A model generated the notes under the pieces. It worked only from the letters and a program-made list of their open reading frames with translations. It did not search any database and was not told the origin of the DNA. Positions 29,972 through 39,780 of a DNA stretch of 53,739 bases are shown here, piece after piece (within the stretch, counting starts at the first letter, position 1; the number at the start of each line of letters is the position of its first letter). The DNA is from Cyanophora paradoxa (Eukaryota > Glaucocystophyceae > Cyanophorales > Cyanophoraceae), in the NCBI GenBank assembly GCA_004431415.1, contig QPMI01000299.1, positions 1 through 53,739 of the forward strand, written 5' to 3'. Both the position numbers and the translations under genes were made by a program.

Positions 29972-31781
29972 CCTGGTGCCATGGGTGGTATGGCGTGCCC
30001 GTGATGATTACGATTTGGCGCCCCGTTACGCGCTCCCACTCCATGCAAGTGGCCCGCACGACCTGACTGAACAATGAGAATTGCAGATCTTCAAATTCTA
30101 CAAGCAACCTATTCTTCGCGCTGCGCCTCGAGTACACTTGCCGTGTTCACGAACTCTGACCCGTTGTCGTGATGCAAGACTTGGGGGACGCCCATGATTC
30201 GGAAGATCTCGACCAGCTCCTGGGCCACGCAGAACGCGCTCTTCCACTCCAGAGGACGGAGAATGCTGAAGCGCGAGAAATGGTCCTGCGCACTGCGATG
30301 TCAGGAGCAAGTCATGATCCTGTAAGGGAGTTGGATGACACGCACACGAACATGAAGAACGTAGCGGTACTGGCGCTCGGGGTCCTCGACCCACTCGACA
30401 TCCTCACCGGTGTAGGCAAGGTTGTCTGCGTCCTGGGGACGCTTCGGATGCTTCGGAGCAAGGTATGGCATGGGCATCTTGCTGAAGTCCTTCAGGTCGA
30501 TGAAGACACGGGACCAGGCCGACTTGGCGATGATGGGCTTCAGTCCCGCTCGCTTCGCGGCCATCTCGCTCTTCTTGGTGGTGAGGCAGTACGGGCAGCG
30601 CTGGGGGGAGGCTCCCGGTCAATTCAGCGCCTGAAATGATTGCGAGCCGCACGCACGGCGCAGAAAGTATCGATGTACTTGTCCAAGATGTCGTACGAAC
30701 GAGAGATCTTGTACTTCACCGTGCCCGCCGCCTCGTGCGCCACGTTGTGGTAGTCCTGCGGGCGGGGACACGGATCGGACATGGATGGACACGGCGGGGC
30801 ACGGGTAGGGACACGAGTGCGCACGGAGATAATTTCGAAGACCTCCTGGGCGTTCCTCGGAAGGATGCGCACGTCTTTCGGTGCCGTGGCAGCGTCTCCA
30901 CCAGACTTGTTCTTGGCACGCTTCGCGGGGACCTTCGTCTCCTGCATCACGAGCACGTGCCCTTCGCCGTCCGGGTTGGGGTGCTCCGCCAGCGTGTACT
31001 TCTCCAGACGCCGGGCGCGGCGCCCGTCGTCCCTCTTCCGAAGCCGCCGGGCTGCAGCCGCGTCCTCTTCAGCAGCTTCAGCCGCGTCCGCGTCCTCGCC
31101 AGCTGCAGCTTCGGCTGCCGCTGGATCCGGACGCTGCTTGCGCTTCTCCTTCGGGGGCTTCCCCTTCAGCTTCGCGTGGCCGCGCGCCTTACACTCCGGC
31201 TTGTTTGCGTCCAGCTCCTTCATCTTCTCCTTGTTCTTCGCCGCGACCGCCGCCTTCCTCTCGCGATCCCACATCAGCACTGCGTATATGTCGGTCTGGT
31301 CGAGCTCCTCCTCGATGTTGCACGCATGCACGACGCTGAGGTCGTTCACGAACGCGTCGTACGTCAGGCGCATCGTGTACCGCTTGCTGGTAGTCGACGT
31401 GCGATCGGGAGCGGCCCCATATCGCGACGGGCGCCCCGGCCCGGCTACGAATTCGCTGCCCTCCTCTTCATCGGCTGCGTTTGCTGCTGGCTGAGTCGCA
31501 TTCGATGGCGCCGGAGGTGCCCGGCGCTCTGCCGGCGGGACGACATAGGCGCCAGGCAGAGGCCCGCTCGCGCTAGCGCTAGCGCTGCGGGACGCCGCAG
31601 CTGCGGCGCCGCTTCCGCTGGTACCAGGACAGTGCCCGCGATGGGCGTTGCGCGGATCGCACTGGCAGCTAGTGTACGTCTGCTGCACCTGCCGACCCTG
31701 CTCGCATGCCCCGCACCAGGTCTTACTGGCGAGCCGCATGAAGACATCTTGCTCTGCGCTGCAGTACGCGCAACGAGACAT
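29972..31781 (-). CDS. Element B integrase gene, truncated at its 3' end
   Basis: The start MSRCAYCSAEQDVFMRLASK opens a Cys/His domain CAYC...WCGAC...CQCD..HRGHCPG matching element A, then PLPGAYVVPPAERRAP. A long charged linker follows. After a GGACACG-rich intron (about 30758-30827) an integrase zinc-binding domain reads DYHNVAHEAAGTVKYKI...CPYCLTTKK. The catalytic core shows WSRVFIDLKDFSKMP (first Asp), DHFSRFSILRPLEWKSAF and VLHHDNGSEFVNT (second Asp). A GC-donor intron (ACG|GCAAGT) leads to VVRATCMEWERVTGRQIVII and PYHPWHQG. There the gene stops: the donor GTGCGCC at 29971 has no following exon, and the third catalytic residue (Glu) is missing. This copy therefore cannot encode a complete DDE enzyme. 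It converges on the plus-strand gene's stop 66 bp away. Confidence 0.8.
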
Positions 31782-31900
31782 CTTTGCTCGTCACGGCGTG
31801 CCGCAGTGCTGCAAAGATCGCGACCGAACAGGCTCCTGGGAACAGGCTCTAACGCTGCCGTGCCCGAGGCCATCCTTCCCGTGTCCAGACGCCCGGCCCG

Positions 31901-32012
31901 CGCCCCCGTGTCCGAGGGGGGACTGGGACACGGCCCGAGCCGATCATGAATTAGAACTCCGCGACCTCTTTCTGCTACGTGGCACGGGAGTACATGTATT
32001 AGAGGTGCAACA
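31901..32012 (-). repeat. Right terminal inverted repeat of element B
   Basis: This is the inverse of 27306-27418, ending GGTGCAACA. It is followed by CCTGTTAAGAGGGACCTAGAG; no copy of CCTGT lies at the left end. Confidence 0.9.
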
Positions 32013-32022
32013 CCTGTTAAGA

Positions 32023-32039
32023 GGGACCTAGAGAGAACT
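32023..32039 (+). repeat. 17-bp direct repeat flanking element B, right copy
   Basis: GGGACCTAGAGAGAACT, identical to 27236-27252. It may reflect an older local duplication at the insertion site or a previous element. Confidence 0.85.
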
Positions 32040-32206
32040 GAGGGGTACGCGGGGGGCGCGGGTTCGGCGCCGGGCGAAGCGGTTTGAGTCCAGGGGGGCG
32101 CAACTGCTTCGAGTTCGCTGCGCCGGCTGCGCTTTACAGCCGTCCAAACGTTCGTATAGCATCGGCCAAGTCGTTTGCGGCCGTATCGATCGGCAGCCGT
32201 CATCAT

Positions 32207-33426
32207 ATGGCCTTCATCGGTGCTGCCGTACCGCCGGCGCACGCCGCGGCCGTGCACGTCGACGTCGCGGCGTGCTCGCGCAAGAGCGCCACGGCACCGC
32301 AACTTTCAGGAAGTGCGACGTGCGGCCGCCGGCGGCTGCCGCCGCTTTACAGTGTCGTGGGGCGATCCTTCGTTACGAGCGGCCGCCAGCTGTGGCGGTT
32401 CACGTCTTCGGCCTCCCGCTTCCAGGAGCCTGTCCGGCTGCGTGCTGCCGCGGATGCAAACCAGCCGCCGCGGACCGCGGCGCCGGAGCAGAAGCGCGCG
32501 GCGGCTGGCTCGAAGGACTCTGGCGCCGTGCGCGCACGCCACCGCTTCACCTCCCATTTCTTGACCCTCTAAAATGCGCAGGCCGATGTGCAAGCGCCTC
32601 CGCCGCCGAAGAAGAAGCTGGTTCGCGGCTACGGCATCCGGTCCGTCGGGCTGCAGCGGCGGCAGCGGGCACCTCCGCCGCTTTTAACGCGCGCGCAAGG
32701 TACTGGGATGTGAAGCTCGAGCGGCAAGGCTACCACCCGATCATCCCTGTGGGCCAGGAATATCCCACCGAGGCAATCTGATCCGCCCCGCCCGCTGAGC
32801 TGTGTGGCCGGCTGACGGGGGCGGCGTGCGCGGCAGGCGCCGATCGAGATCCTGCTGAAGGCGTCGAGGGCGGGCCAGGAGGCGGTGGAGCTGGTCTTCG
32901 GCGAGCTCTCCCCCAAGTCCAAGGTCGCCAGCAACGAGGCACGCGCCCCGCCCGGCGGCCCGCCCCGCCCGCCCCGGCGCGCGGCAGCCGCCGAGCGGGG
33001 CCGGCGGGCACGCGCAGGTGTTCTTCGACTCGGCGGGGAAGATCCTGACGCAGGAGGCGGAGGACCAGGACCAGTACGAGGTCGGGCCGGTCACCGCCGC
33101 CGAGGGCGCCCCCCAGGAGGACCCCGGTGCGAGCGCCGCTGCGGCGCGGCGCTGGGCCCCGCGCCGGCGCCCCCGTGCTGCGTGCCGAGGGGGCTGCAGG
33201 GCGGGTGGTGATCCCGCTGGAGCCGGTGGGAAAGCTGGGCCCCGACCGCCTCCGCGTCTACCTCGAGGTCCCCCGGGCCCCCGCCCGCGCCAGAGCCGCC
33301 GGCCCGGCGTGGCTGACGGGGAGGGTGCGGCAGATCGGGGCGGACGCCGTGCTGCGCGTAAGCGTGCAGGACATGGCGACGCTGGCGGAGCCCCTCATCC
33401 GCGCCCCCGTCTGCCTCTGCTCCTGA
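32207..33426 (+). CDS. Orphan DnaK-like C-terminal protein, possibly plastid-targeted
   Basis: The ATG at 32207 gives MAFIGAAVPPAHAAAVHVDV and a long Ala/Arg/Ser-rich, acid-poor leader like an organelle transit sequence. Exons ADVQAPPPPKKKLVRGYGI and R|YWDVKLERQGYHPIIPVGQE, then APIEILLKASRAGQEAVELV, FGELSPKSKVASNE, VFFDSAGKI, VVIPLEPVGKLGPDRLRVYL and VRQIGADAVLRVSVQDMATL follow, with stop 33424-33426. The pattern GYGIRYWD...PVELVL...IELVxGEL...DRLRV...L.ITVEDL recalls the C-terminal part of a cyanobacterial DnaK/Hsp70-like family as I remember it, but there is no ATPase domain here. The donor CCGAG|GCAATC is GC. The gene begins 195 bp right of element B, so the element may have displaced its promoter or upstream exons. 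Family assignment is tentative. Confidence 0.6.
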
Positions 33427-33668
33427 GCCAGCCCCCCGGCGCGCGTCGGCAGCCCCACGCGGTTGCACGTTCAAAAACCCCACACCACGCCAGCGCCTCC
33501 CAGCCCTCTCCATGCCAGCTCAGTGACTCGAGAGCATATCTTTTTCAATTTTCATAATTTACTGAGAAAGCTGTTGCCCGGAGCTACCGGGCCCAGCGCC
33601 AGAGCTGGGGGAGAGGGGGCGGGGCTGGCGCGCGGGCTGGCGGCGGCGGTGGGCGCGCGCGTGTGCGC

Positions 33669-35784
33669 TCACTTGGAGGTGCGGAAGGCGGCGCCGGCGA
33701 ACTTCGCGTGCGCGCCGAGCTCCTCCTCGATGCGCATGATCTGGTTGTACTTGGCCGTCCGCTCCGAGCTGCCCCCGCCCCCGTCAGCACCCGCCGGCGG
33801 GGCAGGGCGGGGCGGGGGGCGGACCGGCAGGGGGCGCCCGTCTTGATCTGGCCGGTGCGGAGGCCGACGACGAGGTCAGCGATGAAGGTGTCCTCCGTCT
33901 CGCCCGAGCGGTGGGAGACCATCACGCCGTAGCCGTTGTCCTGCGACATCTTGCACGCCTCGATCGCCTCGGTCACCGACCCGATCTGGTTCACCTGCGC
34001 GGGGCCTCGGCACGGGGCGGGGCGGGGCGGGACGCAGGGCGCGGGGCGCGGGGCGGGGGCACCTTGAGGAGGAGGGCGTTGCAGGCCTTCTTCTCGATGG
34101 CGGTCTTGATGCGCTTGGGGTTCGTGACGAGCAGGTCGTCGCCGACGATCTGCGTGTCCTTGCCGACCTTCGCCGTGAGCTGCGCCCCGCCCGCCCGTCA
34201 GCGCCCCGCCGCGCGGAGGGCGGGGCCCGGCGGGCCTTGGTGTAGGTCTCCCAGTCGTCCTGGTCGAAGGGGTCCTCGATGGAGATGATCGGGTACTTGG
34301 AGATGAAGCTGCTGTACAGCTCAACCATCTCGTCCTGGCTCTTCTTCATGTCCGCCGCCCCGTTCTCGTTCTGCCCCGCCCCGGCGCCCCGCGTCGGCCC
34401 CGCGCCCGGCCGGCGGAGCGGAGCGGTGCGGCGCGGACCTTGAAGTCCAGGTCGTACTTCTTGATGTCCTCCTTCCAGAACTCGGAGGCGGCGACGTCCA
34501 TGCCGATCTTGACCTGGCGGGCGCGGCGCGGGGTGAGGCGAAAGGAAAGGGAGGGGCGGGGGCGGGGGCGGACCTTGCCCTCGAGGCCGGCCTTCTTGAT
34601 GGCCTGAACGAGGAACTCGAGGCCCTCCTCGTTGTTGACGACCGGCGGGGCGAAGCCGCCCTCGTCGCCGACGTTGCACGAGTCGAGGCCGTACTTGGCC
34701 TTGATCACGCTCTTCAGGTTGTGGTAGACCTCGCAGCCCATGCGCAGCGCCTCCTTGAACGACGGCGCGCCGACCGGCAGGATCATGAACTCCTGCATCG
34801 CCAGGCGGTTGCCGGCGTGCGAGCCACCTGCGCCGCCAAGTGGGCGAAGCGTCGACACGAACAGGCGTGCCGCGTGACCACGCACCGTTGATCACGTTGA
34901 AGGCCGGGACGGGCATCACGAACTCCTCAGTCGACTTGCCGGCGAGCTTCGCGATGTACTTGTACAGGGGCATCTTCGAGTGAGCGGCGCCAGCCTTGCA
35001 AACGGCCATCGAGACCGCGAGGATAGCGTTGGCGCCCAGCTTGCTCTTGCTGTCAGTGCCGTCCGCCTCGAGCATGATCTTGTCGATGCCAGTCTGGTCA
35101 GTCGGGTCCTTGCCAATGACGGCCGGGGCGAGAGTCTTGTTGATGTGCTCGACGGCCTTCAGGACACCCTTGCCAAGGTAGCGGCTCTTGTCGCCATCGC
35201 GAAGCTCGAGGGCCTCATAGATGCCAGTGGACGCGCCCGACGGGACAGCCGCGCGGAAGACGCCTGCGGACGCGAATCGTCAGGCGTCGAACCAGTCAGA
35301 CGACTGGGATGCGGCGGAGGAGGCGAGAGAAGACAAGGTCGACGATATTGAGGCGCTCGTGCAATTAGTATGCACGCGGAGAGCCTCCGTTAAAAAGCTG
35401 GTGAGTTGGGAAAGATGCGATGGTTCGATGGCCATGCTCAGTAAGGGGCGTGTGACGTCCAAAGTTTAGTACGTGCATTAATCTAGAATGGATGCAGAAT
35501 GGAACGCGGAAGCTGGCAGCGTGGGAGAAACGGCGCTGCCGGAGAGGCCAGAAAGGGAGCTCACCGAGGTCGGTCGTGAGGTCGCACTCGACGGTGGGGT
35601 TGCCACGCGAGTCAATGATTTCACGAGCGTGAACCTTGGTGATCGGCTGCGCATCGGGAGAAGCGTCAGGCGAGGTTCGCGAACGTCGACCGTTCCGCGA
35701 TGCCGCGGGACCGCGGGAGAATCTAAAAACGAGCCATTCGGGGCATGTGGAATTCCGCGAGCAGGCGGACGTCGCCCGCACCAT
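33669..35784 (-). CDS. ENO: Enolase
   Basis: Enolase converts 2-phosphoglycerate to phosphoenolpyruvate in glycolysis. All signature blocks are present across about nine exons: [134 protein letters not shown] and [20 protein letters not shown] (SHRSGE catalytic loop). The Asp of [10 protein letters not shown] and Lys/His residues fit an active, Mg-dependent enzyme. It ends AFRTSK, stop 33669-33671. The first coding exon appears to be the ATG alone (35782-35784), with the next exon at 35646 starting Pro-Ile-Thr. Intron 2 (35264-35564, 301 nt) is unusually long for this window. No transit peptide is seen, so it is cytosolic. Confidence 0.97.
35647..35781 (-). other. Enolase intron 1, directly after the start codon
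   Basis: ATG|GTGCGGGCG forms the donor; the intron ends CTGACGCTTCTCCCGATGCGCAG before CCGATCACCAAG. Splicing gives [11 protein letters not shown], the usual enolase start. The unspliced frame would add about 35 unrelated residues. Confidence 0.75.
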
Positions 35785-36094
35785 CTTCTTGACGGAACTT
35801 GCACAGAACTGAGGGGGTACGTCGACGAACACCTAACGGGTACAAGGCATCACATTCGTGGACATACAGCAGACGAGCAGCGAACATACGCCGAGGTTAT
35901 GCAGAACAAGCAACAGCGATAGCATCTTGTGGCTTCGCCGCTAGCTATATAGCCGAGTCCCTGTGGCCAAGTCCTCTGGCCTGAGCCGCTGGAGGCGTGA
36001 GCAGGATTGCATTGCCAGCGCTGAGCTATCAGAGAAAGTAAGTAGAGCCTGCAGGGCCCGGGTCTGCTGTAGCTAGTGCCCACAGGAAGCCGAG
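35785..36094. promoter_or_regulatory. Divergent spacer between enolase and EF-hand genes
   Basis: This 310-bp spacer sits between two outward-facing start codons. It includes a lower-GC part (35830-35960, GCTAGCTATATAGC near 35940-35953, which contains TATATA). The TATATA could serve one of the promoters; this is a guess. Confidence 0.4.
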
Positions 36095-37590
36095 ATGCAG
36101 ACCCACAGCGAGTTGCAAAACCAGCTGTTGGACTTCAGCATCATCCGGTGGCTGAGGCATCACGGCACCAGGACAAAGCCAAACTTGACCCCAGAGCAAC
36201 AGGCGCGCGGTCGAGCACTCTGCGCGTGGCTCCTTGCAGCAGTTAGCGAGGGCTCACTCGAGGGCAGGTCGAGCTCGCGCGATGCTTCAGGCTCCTCGAC
36301 GAGGACGGATCCGGCACGCTCGAGTCCGATGAGCTCGGTTCGCGGCCAGGTCACTTCCGCCGCTGTGCCCGCCTCACTTCTCCACAGCACGGGCACTCGA
36401 GATGATGGGCATTCCGGCGCGGCAGAAGGACATCAAGCGGGCGCTGAAGGCGACCAACCCTGAGGGCACGGGGGAGTTCGACTTCGAGGAGGTGCCGGCG
36501 GGGCGGGGCGGCGCGCCTCGCACCTCGCGCCTCGCTGACGGGGCGGCAGTTCACGCTGCTGATGGCGGGGGACGAGCCGGAGGAGGACCTCCCCACCGAG
36601 AGGCGCCGCGCCAAGCAGCTCGTCAGCGGGCTCCCCTTCGGTGCCCCCCGCCCCGCCCCCCCTCCCCCGCGCCCCGCCCCCGTCTCACCCTTTGCCCCGC
36701 TTTCTCCGTCAGAGATGCTCGCCGCCGGTGCGCGAGGCGGCGGGGGCGGCGGGGGCGGGGGCGGGGGGAGGGGCCTGAGGGGGGCGGGGGCCGGTGGGGG
36801 GCAGCGTACAGGAGGAAGCGGCTGATCGGGGACATCCTGGTGGAGAAGCGGGACAAGAAGAAGCTCGAGTCGATCATGCGCAACATGGCCGCCGACTCTG
36901 CCGCCGCCGCCACCGCCGCCGCCTCCCCCGGCGAGGGGGCGCGCACCTCCCCCAAGCGCCCCGGGCGGCGCGGGGCGGGCCCGGCGAGCGTCGGCCTCGC
37001 GCCGAACAAGTCGGCGCCGCTGCTGCACGCCGGCCTCGGCATCAAGGACTACATCGCCGGGGGCCGCAGGAACCAGGCCTCCACCTCCGCCCTCGACAAG
37101 TGCGGCGCCCGCAGCCCGCCGCTCCGGGCCGCGCCCGACACCCCGCCCCCAGATACGCCGACGTCGTGGGGACCGAGGCCGAGAGGCGCGCGTCCCGCGC
37201 CCCGCGGGGCTCGCGGGCGCGCTGAGGGGGCGGCAGGTTCGCGTCGCACAACCTGGAGGCGCTGGCGAAGCAGGCGCCGCTGCGGCGGAACCTGCTGCCG
37301 CCGGACTGGAGCTCGCGCCTCGCGAGGGCCGAGGGCCCGCACGCCCTCCGCGCCCTCCACGCCGACCCCTCCCACAACCTCCTCCCCCCGATCGAGCCCC
37401 CCAGCCGCTCCCGGAGCCCCTTCACCGCCCCCTCCGCCGGTCCGTGCCGACGGCAGCGCGCGCTGGGCGCCTCGCGGGGCTCAGTGGGGCGGCCGCAGGG
37501 GGCAAGTTCCGCCAGAGCTCGCCCGTCGCCTCCCAGATCCGCGCCCGCGTCCAGGCCCTCGGCCTCATCCGCACCCCGTCCGCCCCCTGA
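36095..37590 (+). CDS. EF-hand calcium-binding protein
   Basis: The start MQTHSELQNQLLDFSIIRWL leads to NLTPEQQ, then over a GC-AG intron (from CAACAG|GCGCGCGG to CGAGGGCAG) to VELARCFRLLDEDGSGTLES. The loop DEDGSGTLESDE is a canonical EF-hand with all calcium-ligand positions. A second helix-loop-helix, LEMMGIPARQKDIKRALKAT plus NPEGTGEFDFEEF, is partly degenerate because its first ligand is Asn. Later exons read FTLLMAGDEPEEDLPTERRR, RRKRLIGDILVEKRDKKKLE, GLGIKDYIAGGRRNQASTSA and ALAKQAPLRRNLLPPDWSSR, ending ALGLIRTPSAP at TGA 37588-37590. It is probably a calcium sensor, perhaps cytoskeletal. The frame is only conserved if the GC donor is used. Confidence 0.75.
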
Positions 37591-39780
37591 CCCCCTGCCG
37601 CCACCCGAACTCTCCCCTCCGCCTCCCCCCCGTCCGTCACCCTTTCGGCTGAGCTCGGGCGTAGTCTGTAGCCCAGCTTGGTGTATCATAGTGAGCTGTT
37701 ATTCAACTTGGCAATGATTATCGTTGAACATGGAACTCCAATTCAGCGAGCCTCGGAGCTTGCATGTCAAGTCAATCAAACTTGAAAGCCTTGAAGGCTT
37801 CAATGCCTTTAATTATAAGCCTCGAAGGCTGCCAGGCCGCCGGGCTGAAATATCGATTAATATTGCATATTTCCCGGAGTCCGGCCGGTCTCAACTTAAG
37901 CTTTCAAAGTTTGGCAACTTGGCCGGGCAATGTGGCACTGCGGCAAGCTCAGCGGCTTGAAGCTTACTATGTCACGGCCCCCCGCCGGGCCGGGCCTAGG
38001 CCGGGCCGGCGGGCATCGGAGGGCCCGGGGCCTGGCCCAGTGGGGCCCAAGGCCCTGAGGCCCTCATGATCAGGGCCTGAGGCTTGAGCTCATGATCGTG
38101 ATGATGCCATGATGTGCATGCAATGATCCGACTCGACGATGCAAATCATGATGATCACTGAGAGGTCATGGCATGATGATCATCGGATCCGATGCCATGA
38201 TGATCGGATCATGGATACTTAACTTAGTAACCGGCCCCTGCAGCCGCTGATCATGCCATGATGAGCTGCCGCCTGGCCCATGGCCAGTGGCCAGGCCTGA
38301 CTGCGTCTCGGCCCCGGACCCGGCGGATCAGTGGCTCGCGGCTGCAGCTCAGCGGCTACCGCTAGCGCTGCTGCTCAGTGCTCAGCCGCTGAGCGGCTGG
38401 CCCACTGCTAGCGCACAGCAAGAATCATGGAATCAGCTCGGGTTGATCATGAGCTCACTGTACATGTCAGATACTATGCATATAATTAAATTCGATACTA
38501 TGCTATACCCTTTCTTGCAAGAATCCGATGCACAGTGCAAGGACTCCCGGGATGCCATGGCCAGTGATCATGACATGTGCAGCCACCGAGGCGGGAGGCG
38601 CCGCGGCGGGGCGGGGCGGGCCCGCCGGGCGCCGGCCGAGGGGCCAGCGGCTAGCTAGCTACAGCTCCAGCGCGCCTCGTTGGCCACCCCGGGGCGCGCC
38701 AACCGTGCCGCGCCATCGCCCACTTGGCCCAGCCGCCGGCGCCGAAGGCCTGAAGTTAGCTCGAGCACATAGAATGGAAGCTCCAGCAGCTATGCTCAAA
38801 AGACCGGGCTGTCTTGTCGATGCCTGCGGGCGCTGTGATCAACGAGCGAAAAGATTGCGCACCGGGGCCGAAGCAGGGGGAAGTCGTGGAGGGCCGGCGC
38901 GAGAGCCGCGCGCGGGGCCTCGGGCAGGCCCCTTGAGGGAGGAGCCCTCCTCCTCGTCGAAGTCCGATGCTATGGAACTTTGAAGAACGTCCTCGTTGAA
39001 GAACGTCTCCACCCGGCGACGGCGAACGGCAGGGTTAAGAGAGAGCGGAGGAGAAGAGGCAGTTCCACTACGAACTCGCGTGTGATGAAATGAGGTCATC
39101 GCGCTCAGCGGCTTGTGCTTGAAGCGACTCAGCGCGGCGTCTGTTGATTGTGTTAACGACGTGTGACCATGGGCGGCGGGGGGATTCCTGGGAGGGCGCG
39201 GGACGAGGCGGCGGATCTCGGGAGGGGGGGAGCGCTAGCTGAGAGCGCTGCTGCGAAAGGCGGAGAGGCGGCGAGAGCCACGCGAGGCGAGTCGGGGGGC
39301 GCCGCGGCGGGGCGGGCAGCCGGACCGAGCCCCCCGGGGCGCAGTATCCATTGGGCCTGCGCACGAGGACGCCGGAGTCGACACGTGCGCGAGGATTGCG
39401 CCCGCGGCTATCATAGTATCACGAGCGCGCACGGGCCGTTACGACAGCTGGCTGCTACAGCAAAGATTTCGAGTCCGATGGTCACCTGCTGCGGCGCGCA
39501 GCTCTGGATGCGCACGTGCACGGCGCTGCGTCCACACGCGCATCGGCCGAGCTATTGCGAAGTGCCAGGAAGTTCAAGCGGCGCTGCCCGGGTATGTGCG
39601 ACACCGATCGACCAGTGTACCCCCGCAGCGCGGTCAGCCGCCAGCAATCGCGGACTGAGCGGGCCGGCGGGCATGCGCTGCAGTCGATAAGCAGGGTGCG
39701 GTGCAACCTAGGCCAGTCGACAGGGTGCGGGACGCCCGAGCTCAACGGTGGCCGCAGACACTGCCCGGAAGGCTGGAGCG
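37591..39780. other. Large intergenic region with repeats and palindromes
   Basis: This is the longest gene-poor stretch outside the mobile elements (2.2 kb). It contains an AT-richer section (37680-37960) with two 13-bp near-palindromes AGCCTTGAAGGCT (37787-37799) and AGCCTCGAAGGCT (37818-37830). A GGGCCGGGCC-rich patch lies at 37976-38060, a dense ATGATCATG cluster at about 38066-38265, and GCTAGC/AGCGGCT-rich sequence at 38330-38420. From about 38580 GC content returns to window average. No exon chain, RNA gene or protein similarity is recognised; 39400-39780 presumably includes the B56 promoter. Confidence 0.55.
38066..38265. repeat. ATGATC/GATCAT palindrome cluster
   Basis: Over about 200 bp the words CATGATC, ATGATGATC, TGATCATG and CGGATC recur many times in both orientations, for example CATGATGATCATCGGATCCG near 38171-38192. 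The composition (about half AT) is unlike the rest of the window. The cluster can form many alternative stems. Confidence 0.75.

Larger units (their letters stand above)
27306..32012. mobile_element. Element B: larger integrase-type TIR element
   Basis: The element is about 4.7 kb, bounded by inverted repeats of about 112 bp (27306-27418 and 31901-32012). The right end is TGTTGCACC read inward, while the left end is AGTTGCACC, with one terminal mismatch plus a small indel inside. No matching target-site duplication is seen, so the left end may have changed since insertion. It carries two convergent genes: plus 27488-29905 (unknown) and minus 29972-31781 (integrase, 3'-truncated). The CCACGTAGCAGAA core in the repeats, the Cys/His N-terminal domain and the integrase type are shared with element A, so both belong to one superfamily but to different families. 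Noncoding parts hold many CGTGTCCC/GGACACG motifs. Confidence 0.8.

Noticed and set aside
35280-35462. A small minus-strand frame inside enolase intron 2
   Set aside because: It is within an intron required by the enolase alignment and has no recognisable similarity.
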